A stretch of DNA of 64,000 nucleotides, from assembly GCF_000740675.1 (NCBI RefSeq), contig NZ_JPXI01000031.1, positions 186,001 to 250,000 of the forward strand, read 5' to 3'. Below, piece by piece: positions 8,207 through 20,370 of the stretch. A model generated the notes under the pieces. It was not told the DNA's origin, ran no database searches, and worked only from the letters and a program-made list of their open reading frames with translations. Origin of the DNA: Massilia sp. BSC265 (lineage in GTDB: Bacteria; Pseudomonadota; Gammaproteobacteria; Burkholderiales; Burkholderiaceae_D). The position numbers were made by a program, and so were the translations under genes. Position 1 is the stretch's first letter; every line of letters starts with the position of its first letter.

Positions 8207-9733
8207 TCAGCGCCGAGTGTGCAGAAAATCGTGCAGAAAGCCGCGCAGGAAGTCGAGCAGCTGCGGGTTGGTCGCGTAGGCGGCATTGAAGCGGAACCAG
8301 ATGCCCTGCGGTTCCCGTTGCGTGAAGAATTCGCCGGGCGCGAGCAGGATGCCTGCCCTCAAGGCAGCGTCGGCGATACTGCGCCCGTTTCTTGTCGCGG
8401 TCGGCGCATCCGCCCAGCCCGCGCTGACGAACATGCCGCCGCGCGGCCGCGCCAGCGGGCGCAGTCCGAGGCCCCCCAAGGCCTCCAGGGTGCGTTCGCG
8501 CGCATTCTCGAGCTGGCCGGTCAAGCGCTCGACCATGCGGCGGTAGCCGCGCGTGCCGGTCGCGTGGAAGACCGCGCGCTCGTTGATCTCGGAGGTCGTC
8601 AGCCCCGCCACCATCTTCACGCGCAGCAGTTCGGGAACCAGCGAATGCGAGGCGCACAGCGAGCCCACGCGCAGCACCGGGGACAGCGTCTTGGAAAAGC
8701 TGCCGACCCGGATCACGCGGCGCAGCCCGTCCATGGCCGCCAGCGAGGCGTCGCCGGGCGCGGCCAGCTCGCGGTAGATGTCGTCTTCCACCAGCCAGAA
8801 ATCGAACTGCTCGGCCAGCGCCAGCAGCCGGTGCGCCTGGGCCTGCGACAGCGAGGTGCCGAGCGGATTCTGGAGCACCGTGTTGACGAACATGAGCTTG
8901 GGATGCAGCAGTGCGGCCTGGCGCGCCAGCTCGATCATATCGAGGCCGGCCTCGCCGCGTGGAATGCCGACCGGGATGCAGCCATGGTGGCGCACCAGCG
9001 AGAGCAGGTTGCTGTAGCCGGGGTCTTCCACCAGCACCACGTCGCCGGGCCGCGTGAGCGTGCGCAGCACCAGGTCGAAGGCATGGGTGGCGCCGTTGGT
9101 GAGCAGGATCTGATCGGGTTCGACGGAGAACAGCTCGCCCGACAAGGTAGAAGCCAGGTGCTGGCGCAGCGAAGGAAAGCCGAGCGGGTGGCCGTAGCCG
9201 CGCAGGCGGCTGGCCGGGATCTTCATTGCATGGCGGACGGCGTCCAGGATGGTATTTTCGCCATACCACTCGGGCGGTAGCCAGCCGGCGCCGACGGGCA
9301 GGGCTTCGGCCCGGCCGCTGTACAGGTCCGGAGCGAGGGCGTCGATTTCGGATTGCAGGCTGGGCTGGCTTGATACCGGCGCGGAAGGCACCTGCGGCAG
9401 GCTGCGCGCGACGAAGAAACCGGACCCGCGGCGCGAGGAAAGCAAGCCCAGCTGTTGCAGCCGCTCATAGGCCTCGACCACCGTGAATGTGCTGACGCCA
9501 TTGCACTTTGCGAATTGTCTAACCGATGGCATTTTCGTACCGGCACCGAGCTGGCGCTCGCTTACCATCGCCGAGATAGTCCCGACGATCTGGTCGACCA
9601 GACTGCCGCGCCCCTTCCGGTCGATGGCGAGCAGCGGCCATGCCGCACCAGGTGCCATACTGGCGGTGCCACGCGTGGCTGTCGATTGCAAGGTTTCAGA
9701 AGGAATAACCTCTGTCACAACAGCTTCTTCCAT
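8207..9733 (-). CDS. MocR-type regulator (GntR helix-turn-helix fused to class I aminotransferase fold)
   Basis: The start is taken at ATG 9733 (508 residues); the frame stays open to 9838, but that would run into the divergent promoter region. The N-terminal GntR winged helix (about residues 50-120) shows LVDQIVGTISAMVSERQLGA and KMPSVRQFAKCNGVSTFTVV. It is followed by a fold-type I aminotransferase domain with the PLP lysine in GSFSKTLSPVLRVGS. MocR proteins use PLP adducts of amino-compound ligands to control neighbouring catabolic genes. This one is divergent from a beta-alanine/omega-amino acid aminotransferase, so beta-alanine or a related amine is a plausible effector. It heads an operon with rutR. 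Family assignment is firm; the ligand is inference. Confidence 0.9.
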   Translation of the reverse strand: MEEAVVTEVIPSETLQSTATRGTASMAPGAAWPLLAIDRKGRGSLVDQIVGTISAMVSERQLGAGTKMPSVRQFAKCNGVSTFTVVEAYERLQQLGLLSSRRGSGFFVARSLPQVPSAPVSSQPSLQSEIDALAPDLYSGRAEALPVGAGWLPPEWYGENTILDAVRHAMKIPASRLRGYGHPLGFPSLRQHLASTLSGELFSVEPDQILLTNGATHAFDLVLRTLTRPGDVVLVEDPGYSNLLSLVRHHGCIPVGIPRGEAGLDMIELARQAALLHPKLMFVNTVLQNPLGTSLSQAQAHRLLALAEQFDFWLVEDDIYRELAAPGDASLAAMDGLRRVIRVGSFSKTLSPVLRVGSLCASHSLVPELLRVKMVAGLTTSEINERAVFHATGTRGYRRMVERLTGQLENARERTLEALGGLGLRPLARPRGGMFVSAGWADAPTATRNGRSIADAALRAGILLAPGEFFTQREPQGIWFRFNAAYATNPQLLDFLRGFLHDFLHTRR

Positions 9734-9750
9734 CGCCACCACTCCATTCA

Positions 9751-9777
9751 CTGTACAGGTCGCGTTGCCTGTACGGT
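9751..9777. promoter_or_regulatory. CTGTAC direct repeats, candidate MocR operator
   Basis: CTGTACAG at 9751-9758 and CTGTACGG at 9770-9777 are direct repeats spaced 19 bases apart, about two helical turns. They lie 18 bases upstream of the MocR-type gene start, in the divergent intergenic region. MocR regulators commonly bind direct repeats, so this is a reasonable autoregulatory or shared operator. It is unproven. Confidence 0.4.
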
Positions 9778-9830
9778 TGGTCGGTTTTACCCTTGGTGTA
9801 TCTGTGCCGGTGTTGCCTTGCTGACTATTA

Positions 9831-9859
9831 TTGATCAATATTTTGCCAACTGGTAAAAA
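9831..9859 (+). promoter_or_regulatory. Predicted sigma-70 promoter of the pyrimidine operon overlapped by a RutR-like operator
   Basis: TTGATC (9831-9836) and TAAAAA (9854-9859) are separated by 17 bases and sit 30 bases before the aminotransferase start. The 16 bases at 9842-9857, TTTGCCAACTGGTAAA, form a near-perfect inverted repeat. They match the E. coli RutR consensus TTGACCA-N2-TGGTCAA at most positions, including the central CCA-N2-TGGT. The operator covers the spacer and -10, an arrangement suited to repression by the adjacent RutR homologue. Confidence 0.62.
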
Positions 9860-9889
9860 TTTTTCGCCGTCATGGCGGGGGAGAGACGC

Positions 9890-11206
9890 ATGAACGAGTC
9901 CAGGCCCAAGTCGATGTCCGCATTCTGGATGCCTTTCACCAATAACCGCGACTTCAAGGCCAGCCCGCGCCTGCTGGTCTCAAGCGAAGGGATGTACTAC
10001 AAGGATGTGGACGGCAATAGCGTGCTCGACGGCACCGCCGGCCTCTGGTGCGTGCCCTGCGGGCATGCCCAGCCGCGCATCACCCAGGCCGTCAGTGAGA
10101 TGGTCGGCCAGCTCGACTTCGCCCCCACCTTCCAGATGGGTCACCCGGCCGCCTTCGACTTAGCGGAACAATTGATGGACTACACCGGCCACAAGTTCGG
10201 CCACGTGTTCTATACCAACTCCGGCTCGGAGGCGGTGGACACCGCCCTGAAGATCGCGCTGGCCTACCACAAGGCGCGCGGGGAGGGCGGGCGCACCCGC
10301 CTGATCGGCCGCGAGCGCGGCTACCACGGTGTCGGCTTCGGCGGCCTGTCGGTGGGCGGCATCGGCAACAACCGCAAGAGCTTCGGCCCATTGCTGCCGG
10401 GCGTCGACCACCTGCCGCATACGCACAACCTGCTGAAGAACGCGTTCTCGCGCGGCGAGCCGGACTTCGGCGCCGAGCTGGCCGACGAACTGGAACGCCT
10501 GGTCACGCTGCACGATGCCTCGACCATCGCCGCCGTCATCATCGAGCCGGTGTCCGGCTCCACCGGCGTGCTGGTGCCGCCCAAGGGTTACCTGAAGCGC
10601 CTGCGCGAGATCTGCGACAAGCACGGCATCCTGCTGATCTTCGACGAAGTCATCACCGGCTTCGGCCGCCTGTGCACGCCTTTCGCGAGCGACTATTTCG
10701 GCGTCGAGCCGGACATGATGACCACGGCCAAGGGCCTGACCAACGGCGTGGTGCCGATGGGCGCCGTGTTCTCCAAGCGCTTCATCCACAATGCCTTCAT
10801 GGAAGCGCCGGCGGGCATCGAACTGTTCCATGGCTATACCTACTCGGGCCACCCGCTGGCCTGCGCGGCTGCGCTCGCCACGCTCGAGGTCTTCCGCGAG
10901 CAGGCGATCATCGAGAACGCCAGGAGCTTGCAGCCCTACTTCGAGGATGCCTTGCACTCGCTGCGCGGCCTGCCGCACATGATCGACCTGCGCTCGATCG
11001 GCCTGGTGGCCGGCATCGAGCTCGAATCCATCGCCGGCAAGCCGGGTGCGCGCGCCTACGGCGCCTTCAAGAAGGCTTTCGCGGACGGCATCCTGATTCG
11101 CGTAACGGGCGACATCATCGCGCTGTCGCCGCCGCTCGTTTTGAGCAAGCAGCATATCGACGAGCTGTTCGGCAAGCTCGCCAACGTACTCAAACACCTG
11201 GACTAA
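9890..11206 (+). CDS. Beta-alanine/omega-amino acid--pyruvate aminotransferase (class III)
   Basis: This 438-residue PLP enzyme would transfer the amino group of beta-alanine (and 3-aminoisobutyrate) to pyruvate, giving malonate semialdehyde. The start at ATG 9890 has a strong GGGGGAGAG site just upstream, unlike ATG 9872. Class III features include [20 protein letters not shown], the [11 protein letters not shown] segment, the Asp of [13 protein letters not shown] that contacts PLP, and the Schiff-base lysine at about residue 281 in [10 protein letters not shown]. Sequence pattern and length fit the omega-aminotransferase group. It heads the operon; mmsA starts 4 bases after its stop. The product of the three pyrimidine ring steps encoded downstream is exactly beta-alanine. 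Confidence 0.92.
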   Translation: MNESRPKSMSAFWMPFTNNRDFKASPRLLVSSEGMYYKDVDGNSVLDGTAGLWCVPCGHAQPRITQAVSEMVGQLDFAPTFQMGHPAAFDLAEQLMDYTGHKFGHVFYTNSGSEAVDTALKIALAYHKARGEGGRTRLIGRERGYHGVGFGGLSVGGIGNNRKSFGPLLPGVDHLPHTHNLLKNAFSRGEPDFGAELADELERLVTLHDASTIAAVIIEPVSGSTGVLVPPKGYLKRLREICDKHGILLIFDEVITGFGRLCTPFASDYFGVEPDMMTTAKGLTNGVVPMGAVFSKRFIHNAFMEAPAGIELFHGYTYSGHPLACAAALATLEVFREQAIIENARSLQPYFEDALHSLRGLPHMIDLRSIGLVAGIELESIAGKPGARAYGAFKKAFADGILIRVTGDIIALSPPLVLSKQHIDELFGKLANVLKHLD

Positions 11207-11210
11207 GCAT

Positions 11211-12704
11211 ATGAACCTGATTTCTCACTTCATCAACGGCCAGCAGGCGCACGCGGAAGGCACGCGCCAGGCCGACGTCTACAACCCGGCGCGCGGCGAG
11301 CCCTGCGCGCGGGTGGCGCTGGCCGAGCCGCGCGACGTCGACGCCGCAGTCTGCGCCGCACTCGCCGCCTTCCCGGCCTGGGCCGCCACGCCGCCGCTGG
11401 CACGTGCGCGCATCCTGTTCAAGTACCTGCAGTTGTGCCAGCAGCATACCGACGACTTCGCCGCCATGGTCGTGCGCGAGCACGGCAAGACCTTCGCGGA
11501 TGCACAAGGGGAGGTCGCGCGCGGCATCGAGGTGGTCGAGTTTGCGGTCGGCATCCCGCAGATGCTCAAGGGCGAGTTCACCGACCAGATCGCGCGCGGC
11601 ATCGACGCCTGGTCGATGCGCCAGCCGCTGGGCGTCGTGGCCGGCATCACGCCCTTCAACTTCCCGGTGATGGTGCCGATGTGGATGTTTCCGGTCGCGC
11701 TCGCGTGCGGCAATACCTTCGTGCTGAAGCCTTCCGAGCGCGACCCGTCGCCTTCGCTGCTGCATGCACAGTTGCTGAAGGAAGCCGGCCTGCCGGACGG
11801 TGTGTTCAACGTGGTGCAGGGGGACAAGGTGGCGGTCGATGCGCTGCTCGAGCACCCCGACGTGCAAGCCATCAGCTTCGTCGGCTCGACCCCGATCGCC
11901 GAGTACATCTATGCCAAGGGATCGGCTTCCGGCAAGCGCGTCCAAGCCCTGGGCGGCGCCAAGAACCACATGGTGGTGATGCCCGACGCCGACATGGAGA
12001 TGGCGGTCGATGCCCTCATCGGCGCGGCCTATGGCTCGGCCGGCGAGCGTTGCATGGCGATCTCGGTGGCGGTGGCCATCGGCGAGGCCGGCGACGAGCT
12101 GGTCGCCGCCCTGGCCGAGCGTACCGCCAAGCTCAAGGTCAACGACGGCATGGCCGAGGGCGCCGAAATGGGCCCGGTCGTCACCGCGGCGGCCAAGGAA
12201 AGAATCGAGCGCCTGATCGGCCAGGGCGTGGAGCAGGGTGCCAGCCTGGTGGTCGACGGGCGCGGCTATCGCGTGGACGGTTGCCCGAACGGCTTCTTCG
12301 TGGGCGGCACCCTGTTCGATCACGTCACCCCCGACATGACGATCTACAAGGAAGAGATCTTCGGCCCGGTGCTGTGCGTGGTGCGCCTGCCGGACGTGGG
12401 CCGCGCCGTGGAGCTCATCAACGCCAACGAATACGGCAACGGCGTGGCCATCTTCACCCGCGACGGCGGCGTGGCGCGCGAGTTCGTGCGCCAGATCGAG
12501 GTCGGCATGGTGGGCGTGAACGTGCCGCTGCCGGTGCCGATGGCCTTCAACAGCTTCGGCGGCTGGAAGCGCAGCCTGTTCGGCGACCACCATGCCTACG
12601 GGCCGGAAGGGGTGCGCTTCTATACCCGGCACAAGGCGGTGATGGAGCGCTGGCCGAATACTGCAAGCAGCGGGCCGCAGTTCGCCTTCCCGCAGATGAA
12701 GTAG
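11211..12704 (+). CDS. mmsA: CoA-acylating methylmalonate/malonate-semialdehyde dehydrogenase
   Basis: This 497-residue aldehyde dehydrogenase converts malonate semialdehyde to acetyl-CoA, or methylmalonate semialdehyde to propionyl-CoA, using NAD and CoA. Visible features are [30 protein letters not shown] (nucleotide-binding loop), [18 protein letters not shown] with Asn in place of the usual general-base Glu (diagnostic of the CoA-dependent group), and the catalytic Cys at about residue 281 in [11 protein letters not shown]. It sits 4 bases downstream of the aminotransferase and completes beta-alanine catabolism. A 78-base gap separates it from preT, with no obvious terminator. Confidence 0.94.
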   Translation: MNLISHFINGQQAHAEGTRQADVYNPARGEPCARVALAEPRDVDAAVCAALAAFPAWAATPPLARARILFKYLQLCQQHTDDFAAMVVREHGKTFADAQGEVARGIEVVEFAVGIPQMLKGEFTDQIARGIDAWSMRQPLGVVAGITPFNFPVMVPMWMFPVALACGNTFVLKPSERDPSPSLLHAQLLKEAGLPDGVFNVVQGDKVAVDALLEHPDVQAISFVGSTPIAEYIYAKGSASGKRVQALGGAKNHMVVMPDADMEMAVDALIGAAYGSAGERCMAISVAVAIGEAGDELVAALAERTAKLKVNDGMAEGAEMGPVVTAAAKERIERLIGQGVEQGASLVVDGRGYRVDGCPNGFFVGGTLFDHVTPDMTIYKEEIFGPVLCVVRLPDVGRAVELINANEYGNGVAIFTRDGGVAREFVRQIEVGMVGVNVPLPVPMAFNSFGGWKRSLFGDHHAYGPEGVRFYTRHKAVMERWPNTASSGPQFAFPQMK

Positions 12705-12782
12705 AGATGAAGTAGCAGTGGTCAGTGCCCGGCCAAGGTCGGGCTGCAGCATGTCGCCGACTTATAAAAAGAAGGGATGCAC

Positions 12783-14171
12783 ATGATCGAATCACTCCAG
12801 CACCTGCCGCCCGCGGCAGGGTCGAATGGCGAGCTCGCCTCGCAGTTCACCGACCTGGCCCCGCCGTTGACGGCGCGCCAGGCCGCCGTCGAGGCGGCGC
12901 GCTGCCTGTACTGCTACGACGCGCCCTGCATGAATGCCTGCCCGACCGGCATCGATGTCGCCAGCTTCATCAAGAACATCCATGACGGGAACGTCGACGG
13001 CGCAGCCCATGGCATCCTGAAAGCCAACATCTTCGGCGGCAGCTGCGCCAGGGTGTGCCCCACCGAGATCCTGTGCGAAGACGCCTGCGTGCGCAACAAC
13101 CCGGCTGAACGCGAGCCGGTGCGCATCGGCCTGCTGCAGCGCTACGCGATCGACAATGCGCGCTTCAACGGCCATCCTTTCCAGCGCGCCCCCTCTACCG
13201 GCAAAGTGATTGCCGTGGTCGGCGCCGGACCCGCAGGCCTGTCCTGTGCCCATCGCCTCGCCATGCTGGGCAACGACGTGGTCGTGTACGAAGCCCGCCC
13301 GAAAGCCGGCGGCCTGAACGAGTACGGCATCGCCAGGTACAAGCTGCCGGGCGACTTCGCACAGCAGGAGGTCAACTTCCTGCTGTCGATCGGCGGCATC
13401 CACATCGAATACGGCCGCCGGCTCGGCGAGAACCTGAGCCTGGCCGAGCTGCACACCCGCTACGACGCGGTCTTTCTCGGCATCGGCCTGGGCACCAGCC
13501 GGGCGCTCGGCCTGACCGGCGAGGATGCGCCGGGCCTGATGGCCGCCATCGACTACATCGCCGCGCTGCGCCAGGCCAGCGATCTGTCCCTGCTTCCGGT
13601 GCCGCGCCGCGCGGTGGTCGTCGGCGCCGGCAACACGGCCATCGACATGGCGGTGCAGATCAGGCGCCTCGGCGCCGAGGACGTCACCCTGGTCTACCGC
13701 CGCGGTCTGGAATCGATGAGCGCGACCGGCCACGAGATCGAGATCGCCAAGGCGAATTTCGTCCGCATCCGCACCTGGGCGGCGCCGCTCGAGGTGCTGC
13801 TGGACGAGGCCGGCCGGGTGTCGGGCATGCGCTTCGAGCAGACCCGCATGGAAGAGGGACGGCTGGTGCGGACGGGAGGCTTCCTCGAGATCGCGGCCGA
13901 TGCCGTGTTCAAGGCCATCGGCCAGAGCATGGGCGAGGAAAGTTTCAACGAACCCCTTGCTCGTGAACTCTCCCGCGAGGGCGACCGCATCTGGATCGAC
14001 AACCGCTTCCGTACCGCCCTGCCGGGCATCTACGCGGGCGGCGACTGCGTCGCGCCGGGACAGGACCTGACGGTGCAGGCGGTCCAGCACGGCAAGCTGG
14101 CCGCTTTGGCCATCCACGAAGACATCCAGGCGCACATTGGCACCCATATGGAGGCAGCATGGCCGACCTGA
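12783..14171 (+). CDS. preT: Dihydropyrimidine dehydrogenase, PreT subunit
   Basis: PreT is the flavin/iron-sulfur electron-input subunit of NAD(P)-dependent dihydropyrimidine dehydrogenase, which reduces uracil and thymine. The start at ATG 12783 is preferred over ATG 12777 because GAAGGG at 12771-12776 then has proper spacing. The N-terminal ~130 residues carry cysteine clusters (CLYCYDAPCMNACPTGID and CARVCPTEILCEDACVRN) for [4Fe-4S] centres. The FAD dinucleotide motif VVGAGPAGLSCA follows, then an NAD(P) motif VVVGAGNTAIDMAVQ, and the FAD-closing segment GIYAGGDCVAPGQDLTVQA. The 462-residue length is as in E. coli PreT. It overlaps preA by 13 bases, implying coupled synthesis. Confidence 0.94.
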   Translation: MIESLQHLPPAAGSNGELASQFTDLAPPLTARQAAVEAARCLYCYDAPCMNACPTGIDVASFIKNIHDGNVDGAAHGILKANIFGGSCARVCPTEILCEDACVRNNPAEREPVRIGLLQRYAIDNARFNGHPFQRAPSTGKVIAVVGAGPAGLSCAHRLAMLGNDVVVYEARPKAGGLNEYGIARYKLPGDFAQQEVNFLLSIGGIHIEYGRRLGENLSLAELHTRYDAVFLGIGLGTSRALGLTGEDAPGLMAAIDYIAALRQASDLSLLPVPRRAVVVGAGNTAIDMAVQIRRLGAEDVTLVYRRGLESMSATGHEIEIAKANFVRIRTWAAPLEVLLDEAGRVSGMRFEQTRMEEGRLVRTGGFLEIAADAVFKAIGQSMGEESFNEPLARELSREGDRIWIDNRFRTALPGIYAGGDCVAPGQDLTVQAVQHGKLAALAIHEDIQAHIGTHMEAAWPT

Positions 14172-15436
14172 GCATCGATTTCTGCGGCATCAAGAGCCCG
14201 AACCCGTTCTGGCTGGCCTCTGCGCCGCCGACCGACAAGGCCTACAACGTGGTACGCGCTTTCGAAGCAGGGTGGGGCGGCGTGGTGTGGAAGACCCTGG
14301 GCGAAGACCCGCCGGCGGTCAACGTCTCCTCGCGCTACTCGGCCCACTACGGCAAGAACCGCGAGGTGATCGGCTTCAACAACATCGAGCTGATCACCGA
14401 CCGCAGCCTGGAGATCAACCTGCAGGAGATCACCCAGGTCAAGAAGGACTGGCCGGACCGCGCCCTGATCGTGTCCCTGATGCTGCCCTGCGAGGAAGCG
14501 CCCTGGGCGGCGATCCTGCCGCTGGTCGAAGCCACCGGCGCCGATGGCATCGAACTGAACTTCGGCTGCCCCCATGGCATGCCCGAACGCGGCATGGGCG
14601 CCGCGGTGGGCCAGGTGCCGGACTACGTACAGATGGTCACCGCCTGGTGCAAGAAGCACACGCGCCTGCCGGTGATCGTCAAGCTGACTCCGAACATCAC
14701 CGATGTGCGTCATCCGGCCCGGGCTGCGCTGGCGGGCGGCGCCGATGCGGTGTCCTTGATTAATACGGTCAATTCGATCACCCACCTGGATCTCGACCGC
14801 ATGGTGGCCTACCCCGTAGTCGGCGGAGCCAGCACCCATGGCGGCTATTGCGGCTCGGCGGTCAAGCCGATCGCCCTGAACATGGTGGCCGAGATCGCAC
14901 GTGACCCGCAGACCGCTGGCTTGCCGATTTCGGGCATCGGCGGCATCGGCAACTGGCGCGATGCGGCCGAGTTCATTGCGCTGGGCGCCGGCAGCGTACA
15001 GGTGTGCACGGCCGCGATGCTGCACGGCTTCCGCATCGTCGAAGAGATGAAGGACGGCCTGTCGCGCTGGATGGACAGCAAGGGCTACCCCAACATCGCC
15101 GCCTTCTCGCGCAAGGCGGTGCAGAACACCACCGACTGGAAGTACCTGGACATGAACTACCGGGTGATCGCCCGGATCGACCAGGACAAGTGCATCAAGT
15201 GCGGCAAGTGCTACGTTGCCTGCGAAGATACCTCGCACCAGGCGATCGCGCGTGCCGTGGACGATGCGGGCACGCGCCGCTACGAGGTGAAGGAGGCCGA
15301 ATGCGTCGGCTGCAACCTGTGCGAGATCACCTGTCCGGTGGAAGCCTGCATCACCATGGTGCCGCAGGAGACCGGCAAGCCCTACATGAACTGGACCCAG
15401 GATCCGCGCAATCCACGTGCCGAAGTTGTCGCGTAG
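14159..15436 (+). CDS. preA: Dihydropyrimidine dehydrogenase, PreA subunit
   Basis: PreA is the catalytic FMN subunit of dihydropyrimidine dehydrogenase, 425 residues. The N-terminal ~330 residues are a dihydroorotate-dehydrogenase-like TIM barrel, with KSPNPFWLASAPPTDK, GIELNFGCPHGMPERGMGA, IVKLTPNITD and ISGIGGIGNWRDAAEF. Two ferredoxin-type [4Fe-4S] motifs close the protein: CIKCGKCYVACEDT and CVGCNLCEITCPVEAC. The TAG stop lies inside the first bases of a REP-like element (15433 onward). It works with PreT, whose gene overlaps it. Confidence 0.95.
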   Translation: MADLSIDFCGIKSPNPFWLASAPPTDKAYNVVRAFEAGWGGVVWKTLGEDPPAVNVSSRYSAHYGKNREVIGFNNIELITDRSLEINLQEITQVKKDWPDRALIVSLMLPCEEAPWAAILPLVEATGADGIELNFGCPHGMPERGMGAAVGQVPDYVQMVTAWCKKHTRLPVIVKLTPNITDVRHPARAALAGGADAVSLINTVNSITHLDLDRMVAYPVVGGASTHGGYCGSAVKPIALNMVAEIARDPQTAGLPISGIGGIGNWRDAAEFIALGAGSVQVCTAAMLHGFRIVEEMKDGLSRWMDSKGYPNIAAFSRKAVQNTTDWKYLDMNYRVIARIDQDKCIKCGKCYVACEDTSHQAIARAVDDAGTRRYEVKEAECVGCNLCEITCPVEACITMVPQETGKPYMNWTQDPRNPRAEVVA

Positions 15437-15540
15437 GGTGGTCGGCTCTGCCGACCGCGCGTTCAACGTACCGCTGTGAGCCACCGCGCCGGCCCGGAGA
15501 CGTAATCTGAACGCGCGGCCGGCCAAGCCGGCCACCCTAC
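15433..15540. repeat. REP-like inverted pair (GTAGGGTGG...CCACCCTAC)
   Basis: The element begins GTAGGGTGGTCGGC, forms a hairpin with GCCGACC (loop TCT), and ends with GCCGGCCACCCTAC in inverted orientation. The inner arms GCGCGTTCA and TGAACGCGC also pair. Identical terminal sequences occur at 25741-25877, and the same hairpin arm occurs at 55309-55340. It sits between preA and the permease gene inside the presumed operon, and its first bases contain the preA stop codon. Confidence 0.8.
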
Positions 15541-15616
15541 AAAAGCTCGTACCGACGTACTTACGATTGCGCTACACTCGGCTGCATGACCTGCAACCGA
15601 CGAGGAGAGTCCCCCC

Positions 15617-18533
<2,917 letters not shown>

Positions 18534-18549
18534 GCCGGAGGAGACCGAC

Positions 18550-19788
18550 ATGAACGAACTGCGCATCAATGGGGATCGCCTGTGGAAGTCGCTGATGGAT
18601 CTGGCCGCGATCGGCGCCACGGAAAAGGGCGGCGTCAAGCGCCTGGCCCTGACCGACCTCGACCGCCAGGGCCGCGACCTGGTCGTGCGCTGGGGACGCG
18701 AGGCCGGCCTGGAAGTCACGGTCGACCAGATCGGCAACGTGTTCATGCGACGCGAAGGGCGCAACCCGTCGCTGTTCCCGATCGTCACCGGCAGCCACGT
18801 CGACACCCAGCCGACCGGCGGCAAGTTCGACGGCAACTACGGCGTGCTGGCGGGGCTGGAAGTGGTGCGCACCCTGAACGAGCGAAACATCCAGACCGAG
18901 GCGCCGATCGAGGTCGCGTTCTGGACCAACGAGGAAGGCTCGCGCTTCGTGCCCGTCATGATGGGTTCGGGCGTGTTCTGCGGGGCCTTCAGCCTGGAGA
19001 CGGCCTATGCGGCCCGCGACCTGGAGGGTCGTACCGTCCTCGAGGAGCTGGAACGGATCGGCTACCTGGGCGACCAAGTGCCGGGCAAGCACCCGATCGG
19101 CGCCTATTTCGAGACCCACATCGAGCAGGGACCGGTGCTGGAAGACGCCGGCAAGGTGATCGGTGTGGTGCCGGCGGTGATGGGCCTGTCGTGGTACGAC
19201 TGCACGGTCACCGGCATGGAGGCGCATGCGGGCCCGACCCCGATGGGACTACGGTGCGATGCGCTGCAGGTGGCCACCGGCATCATGCAGGAAGTCGTCC
19301 AGATCGCGAACCGCTACCCGCCCTATGGACGCGGGACGGTCGGCATGGTGCAGGTGTTCCCGAACAGCCGCAATGTGATCCCCGGCCAGGTCAAGTTCAG
19401 CATCGACCTGCGCAACGTGAACGACGCGCTGCTTGACACGATGCACGAGGAGATGCTCGCCTTCGTCGCCGCGACGCGCAAGGAAAGCGGCCTGGCCATC
19501 GAGGTCGAGCGCGTGTCCTACTACCCGCCATGCCCCTTCCATCCCGATTGCGTGAACGCCGTGCGCGCCGCCACCGAGAAGCTGGGCTATTCGACCATGG
19601 ACGTGGTCTCCGGGGCCGGCCACGACGCCATCTACGCCGCTCGCGTGGTGCCCTCCGGCATGATCTTCGTGCCCTGCAAGGACGGCATCAGCCACAACGA
19701 AATCGAGGACGCCCAGCCGGCCCACCTGGAAGCCGGCTGCAACGTGCTGCTGCACGCGATGCTGGAACGTGCGGGTGTGGTGGCTTGA
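18550..19788 (+). CDS. N-carbamoyl-beta-alanine amidohydrolase (M20 hydantoinase/carbamoylase family)
   Basis: The 412-residue enzyme (ATG 18550, GGAGGAG at 18537-18543) would release CO2 and ammonia from N-carbamoyl-beta-alanine. It has the M20/AmaB-HyuC signature: GSHVDTQPTGGKFDGNYGVL with the metal-binding His and Asp, AFWTNEEGSRFVPVMMGSG with the catalytic Glu pair, FETHIEQGPVLEDAGKVIG, and near the end SGAGHDAIYAARVVPSGMIF followed by GISHNEIE. It follows dihydropyrimidinase by 16 bases and completes the three-step reductive pathway. Allantoate amidohydrolase is the close alternative, but the neighbouring genes favour the beta-ureidopropionase role. Confidence 0.9.
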   Translation: MNELRINGDRLWKSLMDLAAIGATEKGGVKRLALTDLDRQGRDLVVRWGREAGLEVTVDQIGNVFMRREGRNPSLFPIVTGSHVDTQPTGGKFDGNYGVLAGLEVVRTLNERNIQTEAPIEVAFWTNEEGSRFVPVMMGSGVFCGAFSLETAYAARDLEGRTVLEELERIGYLGDQVPGKHPIGAYFETHIEQGPVLEDAGKVIGVVPAVMGLSWYDCTVTGMEAHAGPTPMGLRCDALQVATGIMQEVVQIANRYPPYGRGTVGMVQVFPNSRNVIPGQVKFSIDLRNVNDALLDTMHEEMLAFVAATRKESGLAIEVERVSYYPPCPFHPDCVNAVRAATEKLGYSTMDVVSGAGHDAIYAARVVPSGMIFVPCKDGISHNEIEDAQPAHLEAGCNVLLHAMLERAGVVA

Positions 19789-19854
19789 GCTCAGCCGGAC
19801 GCCGCCATTCGTGTTTAACTGGCATCATTCCCGAATGTGTTCGGGAGGAGCAGG

Positions 19855-20346
19855 ATGGATTGGTTGGAACGGAGCTGGCTGACGATACAGCATGAATTTT
19901 CGGACCTCGGCAACGTCGAAGACATCACACGCATCGTGGTGCGCCTGCTGGTGGCGGTCGTGCTGGGCGGGATGCTCGGTTACGAGCGCGAGTCGGTCGG
20001 CGCCTCGGCCGGCCTGCGCACCCATATGCTGGTGTCGCTCGGCGCCGCGCTGTTCGTGCTGATTCCGCTGCAGGCGGGCATGGAGATCGGTGACCTGTCA
20101 CGCGTCCTGCAGGGTATCACCGCGGGCATCGGCTTCATTGGCGCCGGGGCCATCCTCAAGCATTCCGACAAGGACGACGTCAGAGGCGTCACCACGGCCG
20201 CCAGCGTGTGGCTGACCGCCGCCGTCGGCATCGCTGCCGGCATGGGGCGTGAAGCGACTGCCGTGCTCAGCGCCCTGTTCGCGCTGATCATCCTGGCGAT
20301 CCTGCGGATCACGCCAAGCAACGGCCAGAGCAACATCAAGGAGTAA
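19855..20346 (+). CDS. MgtC/SapB family membrane protein
   Basis: This 163-residue protein (ATG 19855, GGGAGGAG at 19842-19850) has the MgtC N-terminal membrane domain. The family signature runs LGGMLGYERESVGASAGLRT, MLVSLGAALFVLIPL and GIGFIGAGAILKHSDKDDVR, then TTAASVWLTAAVGIAAGMG. Four to five hydrophobic helices are present. The C-terminal cytosolic domain of Salmonella MgtC is absent. MgtC-like proteins are linked to magnesium limitation and membrane energetics. It lies 66 bases downstream of the carbamoylase gene on the same strand, and whether it belongs to that operon is unclear. Confidence 0.9.
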   Translation: MDWLERSWLTIQHEFSDLGNVEDITRIVVRLLVAVVLGGMLGYERESVGASAGLRTHMLVSLGAALFVLIPLQAGMEIGDLSRVLQGITAGIGFIGAGAILKHSDKDDVRGVTTAASVWLTAAVGIAAGMGREATAVLSALFALIILAILRITPSNGQSNIKE

Positions 20347-20370
20347 GCGGCCGCTTACCGAGCCTGCGGC

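Noticed and set aside
9734..9838. Longer MocR-type protein start (ATG 9838)
   Set aside because: Would place the start inside the divergent promoter; the added sequence is low-complexity and ATG 9733 has an acceptable GGAG upstream.
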